Below are positions 45,524 through 55,990 of a stretch of 64,000 nt of DNA, one piece after another. The stretch is from NCBI GenBank assembly GCA_026075535.2, contig AP026540.1, positions 12,338,001 through 12,402,000 on the forward strand, written 5' to 3'. Source of the stretch: Tricholoma matsutake (lineage: Eukaryota; Basidiomycota; Agaricomycetes; Agaricales; Tricholomataceae). A program made the translations under genes and the position numbers. Each line of letters opens with the position of its first letter. Position 1 is the stretch's first letter. Below the pieces are notes generated by a model, which searched no databases, was not told the DNA's origin, and worked only from the letters and a program-made list of their open reading frames with translations.

Positions 45524-46105
45524 TTGCAGTATGTTGTCGACAAGGCAGCCATGGTTGGCACCCTGCAAGCATCCCCCCGAACAGCCAGCACATGCAATTC
45601 TCCTCAAAACAATCTCAGGTCCCAATTTTGCCACCATCCTAGATTGAAAGACCTAAAAGGTCAGCATGATGTGGATGATGAGGGGGACAGAGGTTGGCAG
45701 GACCGAAACAACACATCACAGAGCAGGCCAGCACCTTCTAACCATGGCATAGACAGGGGCGCCGGCTACAGCAACAAAAGCTGGTACCAATGGGTTAGGA
45801 GCAAAGGCCAAAGATCGAGTGGTTGGATGCATAGCAGCAGAGATCAAAGCCACCCCAGGGAGCACAGGGAACACAGCTGTGATATGCATAACAGCCATTG
45901 GAACCATGATGACTACAGGGAACATGCCCCCTGGGACTATAAAAGAGATCACATCCATGACTGGGAGTGTAAACATGACCGCAGGGACCGCACCCACAAC
46001 TGTGGACATCTCAATGATGACAACTGGCATCACAACCATAATGGGGATTGGAATGACAGCTACAAGGATCATAGATACAGTGTCAGGAATTGTAGCCATG
46101 ACTGA
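45524..46105 (+). CDS. Low-complexity His/Asp/Arg/Trp-rich frame
   Basis: About 190 codons without a stop are dominated by H, D, R, N, W and Y (for example HNHNGDWNDSYKDHRYS). The codons vary while the residues stay hydrophilic, so it could be a genuine disordered tail, perhaps of the preceding F-box-like gene after a frame change. The opposite strand (46252-45716) is also open and very hydrophobic, which is a by-product of the skewed composition. A similar Trp/Asn/Asp-rich stretch occurs in the 17.9-22.1 kb gene around 19240-19600. Confidence 0.3.
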   Translation: MQYVVDKAAMVGTLQASPRTASTCNSPQNNLRSQFCHHPRLKDLKGQHDVDDEGDRGWQDRNNTSQSRPAPSNHGIDRGAGYSNKSWYQWVRSKGQRSSGWMHSSRDQSHPREHREHSCDMHNSHWNHDDYREHAPWDYKRDHIHDWECKHDRRDRTHNCGHLNDDNWHHNHNGDWNDSYKDHRYSVRNCSHD

Positions 46106-46109
46106 AGCT

Positions 46110-47103
46110 GTAGTAAGGGTGGCCACCACGACCACAGGGATCAAAGCAAGTGTTGAAGCCATAGCAGGGATGGAAGCCACTACAGGGATGGAAGCCACCA
46201 CAGGAATCGAAGCTGCCAGACTCCCAGCGGTAGCGGTAGTGCCATTGACCATAGCCTCTACTGCTTCTAGAAAGAGGGGAATTTATAACTTGAAGGTAGT
46301 TGTAAGCTCGACATAAATGCGGGTTCCGGTGGTAAGGAGCATTTCTGTAGGCCTCCGCACCTCCTCAGAAATGATTTATCAGTTCTATCTTGGTTTCTTG
46401 AGTAGCACAGCAGAGGATGAAATGGAAATTTGTCCCATGCAACTGAAATGTTTGCATATTCAGATCCAAAAGTTTGAATGATGGGCTATGAAGACATTCA
46501 TTAAGACCATAAATAAAACCCAAAGTGATCACACAGACACAATACTGAGAGGAGGCCAACCCTGTAGCACCTGCAGGGCTTTGGAGAGAAAATACAAAGA
46601 GTTGTGGCTTCCAAGAGGGCAAAAAATTTAGAATGTGGACAATGTGTTGTCTGGAGAAGCAGATGAGATTGTGGTCAGGTTTCATGTAGGAGGTCAAGGA
46701 CAAACAGAGGGCATTGGGATGTATTTGTGACCACCAGGACCAACTCCAACTTCCAAAATAGATTCAAGGTCTTTGATGCACACAGGAAAGGCAGAAAGAA
46801 GGTGGCACTCAAAAGTACATCAACAAATAAAATGTGTGCACACCACTCCCAAGTCGTTTAGTGAGAGTATCACTTGCAATTACATCGACAGCAGGTGACC
46901 TGTGAGTGTAGTTTAATGCTTGATGAGAATGCTCAATGCCCGAAGCTCTTCCACTGTGAAGCAAAATACCTGGAGATGAACATTGTGCCAGCCTTAAGAA
47001 TAAGAATCTGCTATGCGAGACAAACTTGTTGAATCTCATGCTCAGAAGGAGCCCTGTTGTTGCATGCAATACATTGTGCCCACAACCATGCTTGACCAAT
47101 GCA
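46110..47103. other. No assignable gene
   Basis: Minus-strand open stretches at 46365-46703 and 46809-47099 have some coding character (for example THRSPAVDVIASDTLTKRLG) but no recognised domain. The right end runs into the first terminal-inverted-repeat element. Confidence 0.35.
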
Positions 47104-47280
47104 GTACTTTACACTCCCCCCCCAGTCCAAGCAGACTCCACTCGGACACACTCAGACACTTGGACTTTGCTTAAACTTTGCTTGGACAACATCAATTGTG
47201 CATTTATTTACACCTTTAAAGTACTGTCCAAGTTCCAGACTTAGAGAAATTCTTATAAGTCTCACAAAATGATGTGTGCA

Positions 47281-47368
47281 CAGCAAGGATTGAACCAACA
47301 GACTTCTGACTAGCAATCACATGATGACCAAACATGCACACTCTACCACTTAAGCCAAATAGTCATTT
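47281..47368 (-). other. tRNA-like module, left, facing outward
   Basis: On the minus strand, TGGCTTAAGTGG matches the polymerase III A box in 11 of 12 positions and GGTTCAATCC fits the B box, with about 50 nt between them, as in tRNA genes. A possible anticodon arm is TGA-TTGCTAG-TCA. Acceptor pairing is poor, so it is a tRNA-derived promoter module rather than a working tRNA. Confidence 0.5.
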
Positions 47369-47827
47369 AAATTTACATACATTATATCTATTTATTACTG
47401 AAATCTAATTTTATATATATCATGAATAGATTATTAAATTGACCCCCTCATATCTGTGCAAGGGGTACAACAAATAGAATACAAGACCCTCCCCTTGCAA
47501 GCTCAAGGGGAGGGGGCCATAACTATCAATTATAAAAATAGATTAAAACACCCACCACGAGCAGTTGCTCATGGCAGCATTCGTCTCTCCCCAGGTTATC
47601 CCTTGGCTGTCTTGCTCTCCTGTCCCCATTCTTCTCCCCCCAAAACCACCCCACGAGCAGATGCTCATAGGCGTGGGGTGGGTGTCATCATGGGTGTCCC
47701 CACTCTCATTGTCGTCTCCCTTCCCTCTTGTCTCTTCACCCTCACCTTCCACCTTGCGAGCAGGGGCTTGCAGCAGTGGTGGTGGTGGTGTCCCCCCATT
47801 GTCATCATTGCCAGTAGTAGTTTTTAC

Positions 47828-48509
47828 CTAAAAAAAGTTGGTTAACATTGAAAAATGAAATGAGAAAAGAAAAAAAAAACTTACCTAGGACCCAAGAGAC
47901 ATTGACATCTCTTGGGCCTTTTTTGTCTCCCTGTCGGTATCTGCACTCTCACACCCCCCATCCACCCCACGAGCAGTTGCCTGCAGTGGTTATGGGGGGT
48001 GCTGGCTGTCATTGGTGTCTCCCCTAATTTTTGTCTTTCCACCTATCCTCCACCCTATGAGCAGTGGCTCATAGGGCTGGGGTGGGTGGTGTCATTGTGC
48101 CCTGCCATCATTGTTGCTGTTAGCAGTCACTCTCCCCCATGTGAGCAGTTGCTTGCACTGGCAGGGGCGGGTGCTGGGTTGTGTCTCATCGTCTGGTGGT
48201 TTGGGGGTCATCGTGCTGCTACAGTATAGATATAACCTATAATTAATGAAAATATGTGTTAGCTTAAAGAAAACATGAGAAAAAAAAAAAGAAAAACTCA
48301 CCTGGGGCCCAAATGACAATAGAGTCATTTGGGCCCAGTGCATTGTGTGCTGGCATGGGACCCGTGGCTGTGGGGTGTTCAGGGGGCAGTGGCAGCAGCG
48401 GGACGTGGGAGGGAGGTGGCAGTGTCAAGTGGTGGTGGTGGTGGTTGGTGATGATTGATGATGAGCTGGCATCATCGTTGGTGATACAGCTGTGTTGATT
48501 TGTCATCAC
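47828..48509 (-). CDS. Spliced low-complexity exons of unknown function in element 1
   Basis: On the minus strand, exon-like blocks are separated by intron-like segments with good borders: 48301-48237 (GTGAGT...TTATAG) and 47884-47828 (GTAAGT...TTTTAG), 65 and 57 nt. The exons are rich in His, Pro, Asn, Asp and Ser (HHHHHLTLPPPSHVPLLPLP) and the first ends ALGPNDSIVIWAPG, the next GPRDVNVSWVLG, immediately before the donor sites. A related arrangement occurs in element 2, so the blocks look like repeated exon modules. Whether protein is made is unknown. Confidence 0.4.
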
Positions 48510-48560
48510 AGCCAGGGTGGTACATAGAGAGATAAAACTATCTACCTGTAATGATACTTT

Positions 48561-48640
48561 ATTCTAATGGTTATATTGTTGCCTTACTTGTACTTTATCA
48601 TGTGACTACAAGGGTTCAATTCCTGCAGTAGCCACTGATT
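48561..48640 (+). other. tRNA-like module, right, facing outward
   Basis: The plus strand has a degenerate A box (ctaatggttatattg) and a B box in ggGTTCAATTCC about 45 nt later, within a tRNA-sized stretch ending gcagtagcca. It shares the word tcatgtga with the left module and mirrors it about the centre of the element. Pairing is weak; probably tRNA-derived. Confidence 0.4.
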
Positions 48641-48857
48641 TTTCAGTCAATTATATAAGCAACTAGGACTGTACGAGTGCTGGTCCACTTGGACTCCGCT
48701 CGGATGTTCAGACAGTCTGAGGATTCAGCTCAGACTGGACATCTAGTTTGGCAGGACTTTCAGCCAAAAAAGTCTGAGCAAAGTCCGAGGACTGTCCAAG
48801 TGTTGGGGTGGAGTCCGCTTGGATTGGGGGGGGAGTGTAAAGACCTTGACCAATGCA

Positions 48858-50032
48858 CGCACATGATCCAGCACATTGATAGGTTGTCTCCTCGGCTCAA
48901 AGGCTGATTCACCACTTTAACCACATTGGCTAACTCCTATGATGTCCCAGATGCAGTGTGACCCAGTTTATTGATCGCGATATCATATCGACCATGTTGA
49001 AACATCACCAGCAACATTGATCGTACCAAGAAACCACATCGCACAACTTTAGGACTAATTTGAAATGCCCCTCAGACCCCTCTAAACAACCATCAAACAT
49101 CCCTGATCAAACTTCGAACAGCTGCAACTGTAGTTGAACATCGTCGAGCATTATCGGTCGATATCGAGAGACTATGAGTGACATCAGGCACTGCATTTGT
49201 TATCTATATGGTGGAATACCATGCGCCAGGAGGTATTCCAACTCGTGCTCTAACCTGCTGATAATAGGTCAGCCTCATTCCAAGTCCCTATCACGTACAG
49301 AACCCGCTGGACAGATTATTGTGAGACTTAGCGCAGTTTATACACAAAGGACAGTCTCTTTTAGTGCTTTCCCTTTATTACTCCTTCATCATATGATATA
49401 TCTCTTTCTTGTTTGGATTTCAGTCTCCCTTTTTGGCCTTGTGCCTCAACTCATATCTTTTGCCTCACATGTTTCTTATACCAGTTTAGGAAGTTTCTTT
49501 TAAAACATATAAAACTCTGTAGTATCTACTTGGAAATACAAGAAATCATCTTCACCTATCATCTCGTATACAGTTATAAGCATCTCATCAATCTTCTAAA
49601 ACAATCTAAGTCTCCATGAGTTTTCTCAATTGATGAGAAACCTCTATGATCATCGTGTCCTCGATCTTCCTTCAATCCTCTTGTCATTAGCACTAGCAAC
49701 CATTCCAACATGTCCTAGCCATTGGCTATAGTCTTTGTATACTATCAACCTATCAAAATGTCCTTGGAATTCACACTTTGACCATCGACAATAAACATCG
49801 TTCACCATTGATCTCATTGATCATCCTCGATATTGATCGATACTCAATCAGACTGTGCCAAACACCTTTGTCTCCTATAGCACTACCTTCATGACTAGTA
49901 CCAACTAGTTACCTTCCCATAGGTTGGACCATGAACATTTGGAACGTCTCGCACCCTTCCTCTGACTCGTCACAAATATCATTGATTGCCTCATCGGCTG
50001 TTTTGGTGGTTTTCCTGGGTTGAGTATCATCA
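48858..50032 (+). repeat. LTR-like dispersed repeat, copy 3 (opposite orientation, diverged)
   Basis: Reverse-complement similarity to copies 1 and 2 is seen at gataggttgtctcctcggct (48879; partner near 7190), at the tcctcatgtttgcctcat-like region near 49470, and at the terminal gggttgagtatcatca (50017-50032), which matches their TGATGATGCTCAACCC end. It is the most diverged of the three. Element 1 sits at its left side. Confidence 0.6.
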
Positions 50033-50551
50033 CTGTGTTCAAAGGTTGCTTTGAATGCTGTCCCAAGTATCTTCATTCACAAAGAGGCAGCCTGTAACTG
50101 TGATCATTGTGTAACCCAACACATACAGGTTGCGCAGTTTGAGGATCATTGCAAAGGTTGCCTATAGTCATCATACAGCATTGAGGTTACAACCATGCAT
50201 GTTTTGTCTCAAGTGACTCTAGCCTGGAGAATTTGCCATGGTGAACAATGGATCAGGCCTACGATCATGCCTGATGCACTCAAGACTAGATAATCCAAAT
50301 GTGTATGTGGTTTTTGATTTGCCTGCCTGAAGAGATTCTGGAGTAAAGATATCACTATTGCGAACATCATGTCATGTCAGGACCACAATCATGCTTGACC
50401 CATCACATGGCACTTGGCAGGAGTCAAAGACAATGTGTATGAATAAGTGCCCATCCATGAGAGATCTAGACAGACATGATAAAACATCTCGCATAGGTGA
50501 CAGTTTGAAAGTCATAAGGTATAAGGTCCTTAGGCTGATATTGTATTCCAT
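50033..50551. other. Intergenic, nothing recognised
   Basis: No coding-like frame. The phrase gtcaggaccacaatcatgct near 50377 recurs near 51168 and, reversed, near 52040 and 52365, so it is part of a short dispersed repeat. Confidence 0.5.
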
Positions 50552-51569
50552 GGGCATGCATACATGGGTTTGAAACATGAGTTGCAAGTGTACAATAGTA
50601 AGGGATACAGGAGGAAGGTGTCAAGGTATGCCAAGGACATAGGTGCAATAACATTGAAGACAGGATGGGCTCGAGTCAACAGGTAGTGCTTGCAGAGTTC
50701 AAGCATTGTAGAACAAACTAGGAGCAAGTCTGAGGAGGATCTGTTAGCACAATAACAATTTTAAAACAAGGGACATACTTGGGATATTGTTTATACAGTC
50801 TCCTAGGTACATTCCCCGATGCTTTTGGGACAGTGATTGGTAGGGGCAAGTAGAGAGTAATAACCTGAAGTGTAAATTTCAAATGGGACTACAGCTAGAT
50901 GATGGGTTTGTGCTGCATCCTTGAAAGCTTGAACCATAAAATGAGAGGTGAATATAGACTGGATGGCATAAGTTGGCAACCTTGCAAAACTTTCACACTC
51001 TAAGAAACAAAATACTTCAGCAGTAATTCACTAGGCTAATAGAATGCAAGTATCTTGAGTCAGTGTGACATTAATAGGCAAAGGAGAAAGTGGGAAACCG
51101 ACCTTGAATATGGATAAGATCCAATTTCAACCACTGGCATAAAGAAATCACTATTGTGAACATCATGTCAGGACCGCAATCATGGGTTCAAGCTTTCAAG
51201 GATGCAGCACAAACCCATCAACTAGCTGGAGTCCCATTTGAAATTTACACTTCAGGTTATTACTCTCTACTTGCCCCTACCAATCGCTGTCCCAAAAGCA
51301 TCGGGGAATGTACCTAGGAGACTGTATAAACAATATCCCAAGTATGTCCCTTGTTTTAAAATTGTTATTGTGCTAACAGATCCTCCTCAGACTTGCTCCT
51401 AGTTTGTTCTACAATTCTGCAAGCACTACCTGTCAACTTGAGCCCATCCCATCTTCAATGTTATTACACCTACATCCTTGGACCTTGGTGTACCTTGATG
51501 CCTTCCTCCTGTCTCCCTTACTATGGTACACTTGCAACTCATGTTTCAAACCCGTGTATGCATGCTCCA
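50552..51569. repeat. Large inverted repeat, arms about 385 bp
   Basis: The arm at 50552-50936 reappears in reverse complement at 51184-51569 with only scattered differences. For example, gttttaaaattgttattgtg in the right arm is the complement of the left arm's cacaataacaattttaaaac, and ctcctaggtacattccccga in the left arm pairs with the right arm. The spacer is about 247 bp. Part of the right arm (about 51325-51410) is repeated again directly at 51572-51655. No gene lies in it. Confidence 0.9.
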
Positions 51570-51959
51570 TACATATAAACAACATCCCAAGTATGTCCCT
51601 TCCTTTAAAAAATTATTCTACTAACAGATCCTCCTTAGACTTGCTCCTGTTAGTTTTACCACACTTACACTCTGCAAGCACAACCTTCCAACTTGGACCC
51701 ATCCTGAGAGCCTCAGAAAGGTGGATAAAGTGGCCTCGATATTGAAAATTATGTCATGCATTAGTTCCTCCATGAGAACCTGTTTTCTGCAGGATTCCTA
51801 CATATTCATACATCACATCCAGCTACTTTCTATGAAATCAGATCTAATCACAAATATTCATGTCACTTACATAGGACAAACATACTAAATGTTGCTTGCT
51901 GTGATTTAATAATCACACCAGTGGCCAATTCTCCAGACTAGACTGACTAGAGGTAGGCA

Positions 51960-52400
51960 AATCGAAAGCCACATCTACGTCCAGATCAGCCATCATGCAT
52001 CATGGACCAAGTAGTTTTGAGTGTTGGGTCAAGCATGATTGTGGGCCCAACACATCGTTTGCAATGGCATATTCTCCAGACTGGACTCACTTGATGCAAA
52101 TCACAAACAAATATTTACATTTGGATTGCATTGGGTCATGCATGGTTGCAGGCCCAATGCTCAATGAATGTGTACGATGATACCTAGGACTGCAGATGAC
52201 CTTTATAAAAGTAGGCTGAGCATTGCAAAAGTCATGTCAGTTTGCTGAAAATGCATAGCAAACAGAAACTTGCTTACAGGCAATCCAAAAGGACATCCAC
52301 GTCCAGATTGGCCATGATCATGCCCCCAAGTAGTTTTGAGTGCCATTGTTGGGTCAAGCATGATTGCGGGCCCAACATGACGTTTGTGATGGCCTCAGAA
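51960..52400. repeat. Short dispersed repeat, three partial copies
   Basis: The phrase gggtcaagcatgattgtggg, followed by cccaacac and gttt..caatggc, occurs near 52027, in shortened form near 52132, and near 52350. Two copies are preceded by aagtagttttgagtg. The reverse complement is near 50380 and at the left edge of element 1. No coding content. Confidence 0.7.
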
Positions 52401-52599
52401 AGTGTACAACCTGATAAATCTGTTTCTGTCATAAGGTGCTTACTTTTGTAGATAAACCTTAGGGGCAATAGTACAATCTATTTGTTACTATATTAAGATG
52501 ATATGATAAAAGTCCTAAAACATTGGTATTAAATATGAGCCTTTCAATGGCAAATTTCATCTCAGAATTTCAAAAGACTGATACATTAACTGCAACTGG

Positions 52600-53212
52600 A
52601 CCTTAAAGCACTAAATGGGTAGCAATTTTTGACCATGATGTCATTGAGCCTTCTGTAGTCTTGCAAAGAAAAAGGGAGAAGCCATGGGTGATGTCGATGG
52701 TCAGATACATTGAGAGGCCAGGTGCTTGTCGATGAACTGGTCAAGCTGTTGCTGTTCTTCAGGAGAGAGAGGATAGACCTTGCAGGATGAAGGGGTTGCC
52801 CCAGGGGTGAGTTTGATTGTGTGATCACATGGCTTGCACATGGGGAGAGAGTCGAACAATTCTTTGGAGAACATGTCCCCAAACTCATGGAGATCAGGAA
52901 GCAAGGAATCAGTAGAGGATTTAGCAGCATTGTTTTAGTGGAATGCCTTGGTGAGGCATTGGGATATGTTTGATGTAGCACACACCTCGTGCGATGGACA
53001 AATCACAGTGTAGAAGATCCGATCACCTTCCTCCACTTCCTCTGGCTCCTCATCATCATCATCCAAGTCCAGCATCAGATCAGGAACCCCTTCCAACTCC
53101 ACTTCAGGTATAGGCAGGGGTCTGGCACAACACTTATGAGTATGTTGTATTGAGGCCCTTTGTCCACAATGTTCTTGCCTGGCTTCGAGTGTGACAGTGG
53201 GATGGACGCCGG
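52600..53212 (-). pseudogene. Gypsy protease-RT linker and start of reverse transcriptase
   Basis: The linker contains DLDDDDEEPEEVEEGDRIFY and a partner of the family's ATSNISQRLAEAFH block. Then come LPDLHEFGDMFSKELFDSLP and LTPGATPSSCKVYPLSPEEQ, standard openings of fungal gypsy reverse transcriptase, and after a frame change QDYRRLNDIMVKNCYPF. The YxDD catalytic region and everything after it are lost. Confidence 0.85.
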
Positions 53213-54480
53213 TGATGATGCTCAACCCAGAAACCCAAACAAAACCTACTAAATGGCTTCAGATGGTATAACACAAGTCAGAGAAAGGATGCGAGGCCCT
53301 CTAGATGTCACCTGTCAGATCAACCATCAAATAGTCATAAAAGGACTGCTTGCCGAAGCAATTTGATGCTAAAAGAATGTGCTTCGAGGGTTTTCAAGGA
53401 ATTTCAAGGCTAGATCAATGAATGTGGAGTGCGTAAATATGTTCAGATGCAAGATCGGGGGACTAGATGAGTAGTAGAAGTGAAACAAAGGCAAATTGAG
53501 GGAAATGAGAGCAAAAATAGTGTAATTCAAAGATTTTCAAGGAATTTCGAGGAAGTTTAGCATAAAACACCAAACTTTGGACTGAATAAGACTAAACTGA
53601 ACTCTCAAATCACTGTGATCTGTGAGGAAGACAACGACTTTCTTTTTTTTTTGTATCTAGTACATCTTTTTATATAAAATAAAGGAACTACCTAAAAAGG
53701 CTAGAGAACATGAGGCAAACATGTGGAAAACTCGAGGCAAAAGACAATAGAAGTATATCAGAACAATAAAGTGAGACTAGAAAGGGTGAATATAACACAT
53801 GATGAAGAAATAATAAGAAAGAATAGCTAAAAGCGGACTGTCCTTGTTATAAATTGCATAAAACATTGGAAACTGCTTCAAGCAGATTGTATGCATGCAC
53901 ATGCGGTCGAAATGTGTTCGATATACTCAAGATAGTGTCCCATGTGTCCAGCAAGCATCCAAAGATCGTTCAAATAGAAAATACTGTGTCCAAAGATGTT
54001 TTTCGAGGTTCGAGGTTTTTCAAAGATTTTCGAAGTTTCTTCAGACTTCATTCATGGCCCGAAATTGGTGTGATATTGCTCAACAATAGTAGGGGATATG
54101 TCTGGCATGTGTGTGATGACCATTTGGATAGAAATATAGTGTCCGATGTCAATTTTTGATGTTCGATGATTTTCGAAGTCAGTTGAGGAAATATTGGACT
54201 TGTTTGAAGGCTGATATTGCTGCAATATTGCTTGAAACTGGTTTGGAACTCATCGACAATGTTCCAAGTGTACATTCTGAGCTGTCCAAAGGTCGGGGGA
54301 GTTGTATTATGGTGGCTGAAGACATGCAAAGATTTTTGAAGCATTTTCATGACTTTGTAGAGGTTCATAGAACTTTGGAGGGGTTTGTACGGGTTCATAG
54401 AGCTTCATAGAGGTCTGTAGAGACTCATAGAGCTTTGACAATGATTGTAGATGTGTTTTCCAAGCTTGAACAACATGGTG
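53213..54480 (-). repeat. LTR-like dispersed repeat, copy 2, inserted in the gypsy element
   Basis: It starts TGATGATGCTCAACCCAG at 53213 and is nearly identical to 5776-6640 for its first 800 bp, then continues with its own sequence (no minisatellite) to about 54480. Read on the minus strand it begins TGGTGATAGGTCCACC and ends in CATCA, so TG...CA borders hold. Removing it would bring protease and the linker before reverse transcriptase together. No clear 5-bp target duplication is visible. Confidence 0.7.
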
Positions 54481-54486
54481 GACCTA

Positions 54487-54819
54487 TCACCAGCTCATTG
54501 TAACCTTCCCAGTATGCCAGTCAACCTCTGGGTTATGGTCTTGAAGCCACGGATAGCCCAAAATCACCTTCTGCTTTTCTAATTGAGTGACAGCAAAAAT
54601 GGCATGTTCACTATGATCTTTGTAACAGAGGACCAGGTCTACAACCTCTTGGATGGCACCAGCTTCATTTGGGGACCCATCCACATTATAAACAGGTATT
54701 GGATGTGAGAGTGAAATAGTATTCAGGTGATGTTGTTGTGCAAGATGGGCATCGATGAAGAGACCAGTCACACCAGAGTCCAGGAGCACAGAGACACCAA
54801 GTATCTGACAAAACTTCAA
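54487..54819 (-). pseudogene. Gypsy aspartic protease region
   Basis: The catalytic motif reads DSGVTG instead of the usual DSGATG, an Ala-to-Val change explained by one C-to-T transition. It is followed by the family pattern VILGYPWLQDHNPEVDWHTG and GKVTM. The frame is cut right after this by the inserted LTR-like repeat. Confidence 0.85.
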
Positions 54820-54939
54820 AGTGGTTATGGACAGGCAGTGAGGGTGTACGATTCACTTGCTGTGAATAGAAAAATCCTGCTCCTCTACAACTTCTGACTT
54901 GATCTCCTCCTGCAACCTGATCCTTCACTTCCTCAACAT

Positions 54940-55966
54940 CTACAAGCACCAACTAGTCTTGGAGGAGTTCATCTCACCCCTCAGGGATGAGCATGTGGAT
55001 ATCCTGATGATGGGGACATGGTCCAGCCCTGTGCCCAGTTTCCCCACAGCAGTAGCAGAGATCCAACCTATGCACACGGCTGCAGGCCACATCAATGTCC
55101 ATTGGTACCAGGACATTGATGGCTGGTGTGGGAGTCTGACAAACAGGAATGGGGTTATGGCAGGGAAGGGTTTGATTGAAGGTGTAGGGCAAATGAGTGG
55201 TAGTTGGAGCACAGAATGCAGCATTAAACGCTGCATTTGTGAGTTGGTTCCTGTCACAGAGTGAAGCAGCTTCATACCAAGCATAGATGTCATCGTCCAC
55301 CAGGTGCCCTTCCAACATCTGTGCAATCTGGTCCTAAATTTCTTGATTGAGGCCCCGTCAGAACTTCACCACCACTGGTAGCCCACTCCCATATCCTGCC
55401 ATGTCCACCAAATCCTTAAACCTGTCGATATAATTGTCCATAGATCAATGTGCCTGATGGTAAGAGGATGACTCGAGCCATGTCACTGCTTGGTGGCGCT
55501 CATTGAGGGGACAAAAGTGGCATACAAACTCTGCTTGAAAGTCACCCCAAGTGGAGAAAGGTAGAGAACCGAGCTCTTTAGTTTGGCACAGAATATGGTC
55601 CATGTAGAGATAGGCACATTCAGATTTTATGTATGTGAATGCCCAATAAATCTTTGCAGCCTCGTCGACGAATTGATGCAACTGGAGACTGATGTACAAC
55701 TCACAGGAATTAAGGAATGCATGCCCCTGCACACACATGCCATTAAATTTGGCAGGGGGAGACGGTTTGATCTGGGCGCGCTCCCTAGTGGACATGTTAG
55801 GCAGTGCATCATTGTTGGGTGCACTTGGAGTTGCAATGGGGGAAATATTAGTGGTGGAGCTAGTCTGAAGGGTTTTCAATCATAGATTTAAGCAAATCGA
55901 TTTGCATGCATATTCCAGTAATGTCACTTTCAAGCACATTGAGGTGCTCTGATGCGTCCATGGTGC
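54940..55966 (-). pseudogene. Gypsy gag with CCHC zinc knuckle, broken
   Basis: Gag forms the virus-like particle of the retrotransposon. The sequence starts near 55960 (MDASEHLNVLESDITGICMQ), shifts frame near 55870, then shows the capsid pattern FLNSCELYISLQLHQFVDEA with WAFTYIKSE and WGDFQAEFVCHFCPLNERHQ, and ends with the knuckle CYCCGETGHRAGPC. Breaks in frame: TGA at about 55445 and about 55355, and TAG at about 55335. The family expects R, R and Q there (as in KFRRGLN and EIQDQ), so all three fit C-to-T changes. Confidence 0.85.
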
Positions 55967-55990
55967 TAGGGGGCACGTTAGGCAAAAATG

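Larger units (their letters stand above)
47104..48844. mobile_element. Non-autonomous TIR element 1, about 1.74 kb
   Basis: The left end reads GTACTTTACACTCCCCCCC and the right end, reversed, GTCTTTACACTCCCCCCCC. The match continues inward for about 80 bp around the words AGTCCAAGCAGACTCCAC and ACTTGGAC. The element is bounded by a 13-bp direct repeat, cttgaccaatgca (47091-47103 and 48845-48857), which must contain the target duplication, though its exact length is ambiguous. No transposase is encoded. It appears to have inserted into LTR-like copy 3. Internally it shares modules with the hAT-type element at 56753-58209. Confidence 0.82.
52590..55990 (-). mobile_element. Decayed Ty3/gypsy retrotransposon, truncated in reverse transcriptase
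   Basis: Minus-strand gag, zinc knuckle, protease and the beginning of reverse transcriptase are present in the order typical of fungal gypsy elements, but RNase H, integrase and both of its own LTRs are missing. The reading stops shortly after the QDYRRLNDIMVKNCYPF-like block at about 52620. A 1.27-kb LTR-like repeat is inserted between protease and reverse transcriptase. Confidence 0.88.

Noticed and set aside
45716..46252. Minus-strand 178-codon frame rich in Val, Ile, Pro and Met, like a membrane protein
   Set aside because: It is the mirror of an Asp/His/Asn-rich plus-strand frame in biased sequence; hydrophobic repeats without helix-length segments do not look like a real membrane protein.
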